Part shown: positions 62,661 through 64,000 of the stretch, one piece after another | Position numbering within the stretch: position 1 is the stretch's first letter | Layout: each line of letters begins with the position of its first letter | Source of the DNA: Struthio camelus | Lineage: Eukaryota > Chordata > Aves > Struthioniformes > Struthionidae | Direction of reading: 5' to 3' | Assembly: GCF_040807025.1 (NCBI RefSeq) | Contig: NC_090942.1 | Location: 78,039,987 to 78,103,986 of the forward strand | Length of the DNA: 64,000 nt | Program-made: the position numbers and the translations under genes | Notes under the pieces: generated by a model | Databases searched by the model: none | Seen by the model: only the letters and a program-made list of their open reading frames with translations | What the model was told of the DNA's origin: nothing

Positions 62661-64000
62661 TGTTGTCTGTACGAGAGAGGAAACGTTCTGGGAACCCCCC
62701 TTCAGCCTTGCCTTTTAGCTGGGATTTTCTTTTCTTCCCTCGGGGTAAGCCGCGTCCCTTTATATTTTAGCAAGCTCTGTATTTTTTAAGCTGTTTTCAA
62801 TCGACGTGTGCTCTGCGGCATCCTGGAAGGAGAAGTGGGAAATATATCATCACGGAGATTGCAGACATGCTAATTTTTGAAATGTTAGTCAAGCGTCAGT
62901 AATGGAAGAGGATGAATAATAGCTTTATGGGCATTTTCTTTTGTCTTTGCCGTACGTGATGTAAAGAGGAGTTCAGAGAATGTCTTTAAAAGAAATCTTT
63001 CTTTCTGCCTTTTGATGCAGAGAGGGAGTGTAAAGCTTTCTTCAACAAAGTAACATCTCAAAGGAAACTTCGGTTGATGTGTATGTATTTATAAGCGCGA
63101 AGGCTGCAATTATCATAAACCTTATTAAATCACAGCAGCCTATTTGTTGTTCTCCAAATATGGATATGGCTCGAACACGTCAGTCAAAAAAGTTTAAAAA
63201 AAAAAATCCAACCCAAAACTAACCCCACAATTTTATGATCTAGCATTAGAGCATAGTCAGCAAGACATAATTTACCACTGTGATGTAATTGCTGTGAAAT
63301 ACAGTTTTTTAATCAATGGGATGGCAATAAACAGATAAATTATATTCTGACTGGCAGTGTTACAGTCCCACTGCTTCACGATGAGCTGCTCCATAAACGC
63401 GTTTAACGAAAATGTAAACGCCCATCTGATAAGAAGTCTTGAATATGTAAAGTCTTATTTAAAAGCAAGTCAACACATTAGAGGACAGAGGAAAATTTTA
63501 TATAAGAAAAGAGGCAGTATTCCTGTTCTGATAACGGTGCTTCCAAGTAGGAAAACAAAACAGCACAGATGATGTCTCCACCTTTGGAGCAGGATCTGTT
63601 GTGCCAGGGCCTATCCTTGCGCAGCGGGTCGTCGGCTCGAGGGCAAACGTGAGATGAGCTAATGTGAAAGATGCATCCCGTACACGCACCGGTCTGAGAC
63701 AGGTGGTCTTCTAGATACCATGGGAGTCCAGCACACTGAGCCATGCATGGAGATCTTGCTATCCAGGTCTTGTAATAGTTACTTCTCATCTAGTTGGAGG
63801 AATACTAGCAATATTATACTGTACGCTGCCTACTTAAACTGGTAAGAACTATGTTGGTTTTCCGCACGTTACATAATAAATACTGGCGGTACGCAAAAAG
63901 AGTTTTATTGTGCATAGAAATAAGAAAATGAATGCCATTTCTGTCTCTCAATTCCATGCTAGTAAAGAGCCAATCTCTGTATTTTAATTAGGTAACCAAT
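62661..64000. other. AT-rich DNA after second CpG island, no gene recognised
   Basis: G+C drops back after about 62.66 kb. Short open frames show no recognisable motifs, and no transposon or RNA gene is evident. Confidence 0.5.

Larger units (their letters stand above)
45713..64000 (+). other. MPPED1: MPPED1 intron (partial, over 18 kb)
   Basis: Begins with GTAAGC. I looked for the next expected coding segment (a tryptophan completed by G, then a proline-tryptophan rich stretch) and did not see it, so the acceptor should be outside the window. The region holds a CR1 relic, palindromes at 50002, 51394 and 56805, a (TG)n run, a foldback relic at 55617-55696 and a second CpG island at 61.1-62.7 kb. 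Other stretches contain nothing I can support. Confidence 0.7.

Overview
This is a window of vertebrate nuclear DNA, most likely from a bird or another sauropsid. It has spliced exons in long AT-rich introns, two CpG islands, few interspersed repeats, and CR1-type LINE remnants rather than Alu or L1. No bacterial, plasmid or phage features are visible. The one gene I recognise with confidence is MPPED1, a metallophosphoesterase-domain protein, on the + strand. Three consecutive coding exons lie at 25464-25615, 30827-31008 and 45487-45712. All have consensus splice sites and compatible phases, and together they give 186 codons plus two bases of the next. The remaining coding exons, roughly the last 115 residues including two metal-site histidine motifs, were not found and should lie beyond position 64000.

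Layout. 1-9.6 kb is AT-rich and mostly featureless; it holds one unrecognised candidate terminal exon (4097-4392, poly(A) signal at 4906) and a tRNA-derived SINE-like relic (9041-9125). 9.63-11.58 kb is a strong CpG island, the likely MPPED1 promoter and non-coding first exon. It contains a six-unit 19-bp tandem array and several G-quadruplex-prone tracts. 11.6-25.3 kb is the presumed first intron. 25.35-45.7 kb holds the three exons and two introns, with a degenerate CR1 at 33.7-34.8 kb and an internally deleted CR1 at 41.0-42.75 kb. 45.7-64 kb appears to be the following intron. It contains another CR1 relic (46.7-47.5 kb), palindromic structures, and a second CpG island at 61.1-62.7 kb with a GCN trinucleotide tract and a strong GC hairpin.

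No new multi-gene system is visible. The most interesting items are small: the 19-bp array of Myb-like sites, the second CpG island inside the gene, an upstream ORF just before the MPPED1 start, several near-perfect palindromes or hairpins, and a set of foldback repeat relics. Long ORFs in the CpG islands and short ORFs elsewhere look like chance reading frames.
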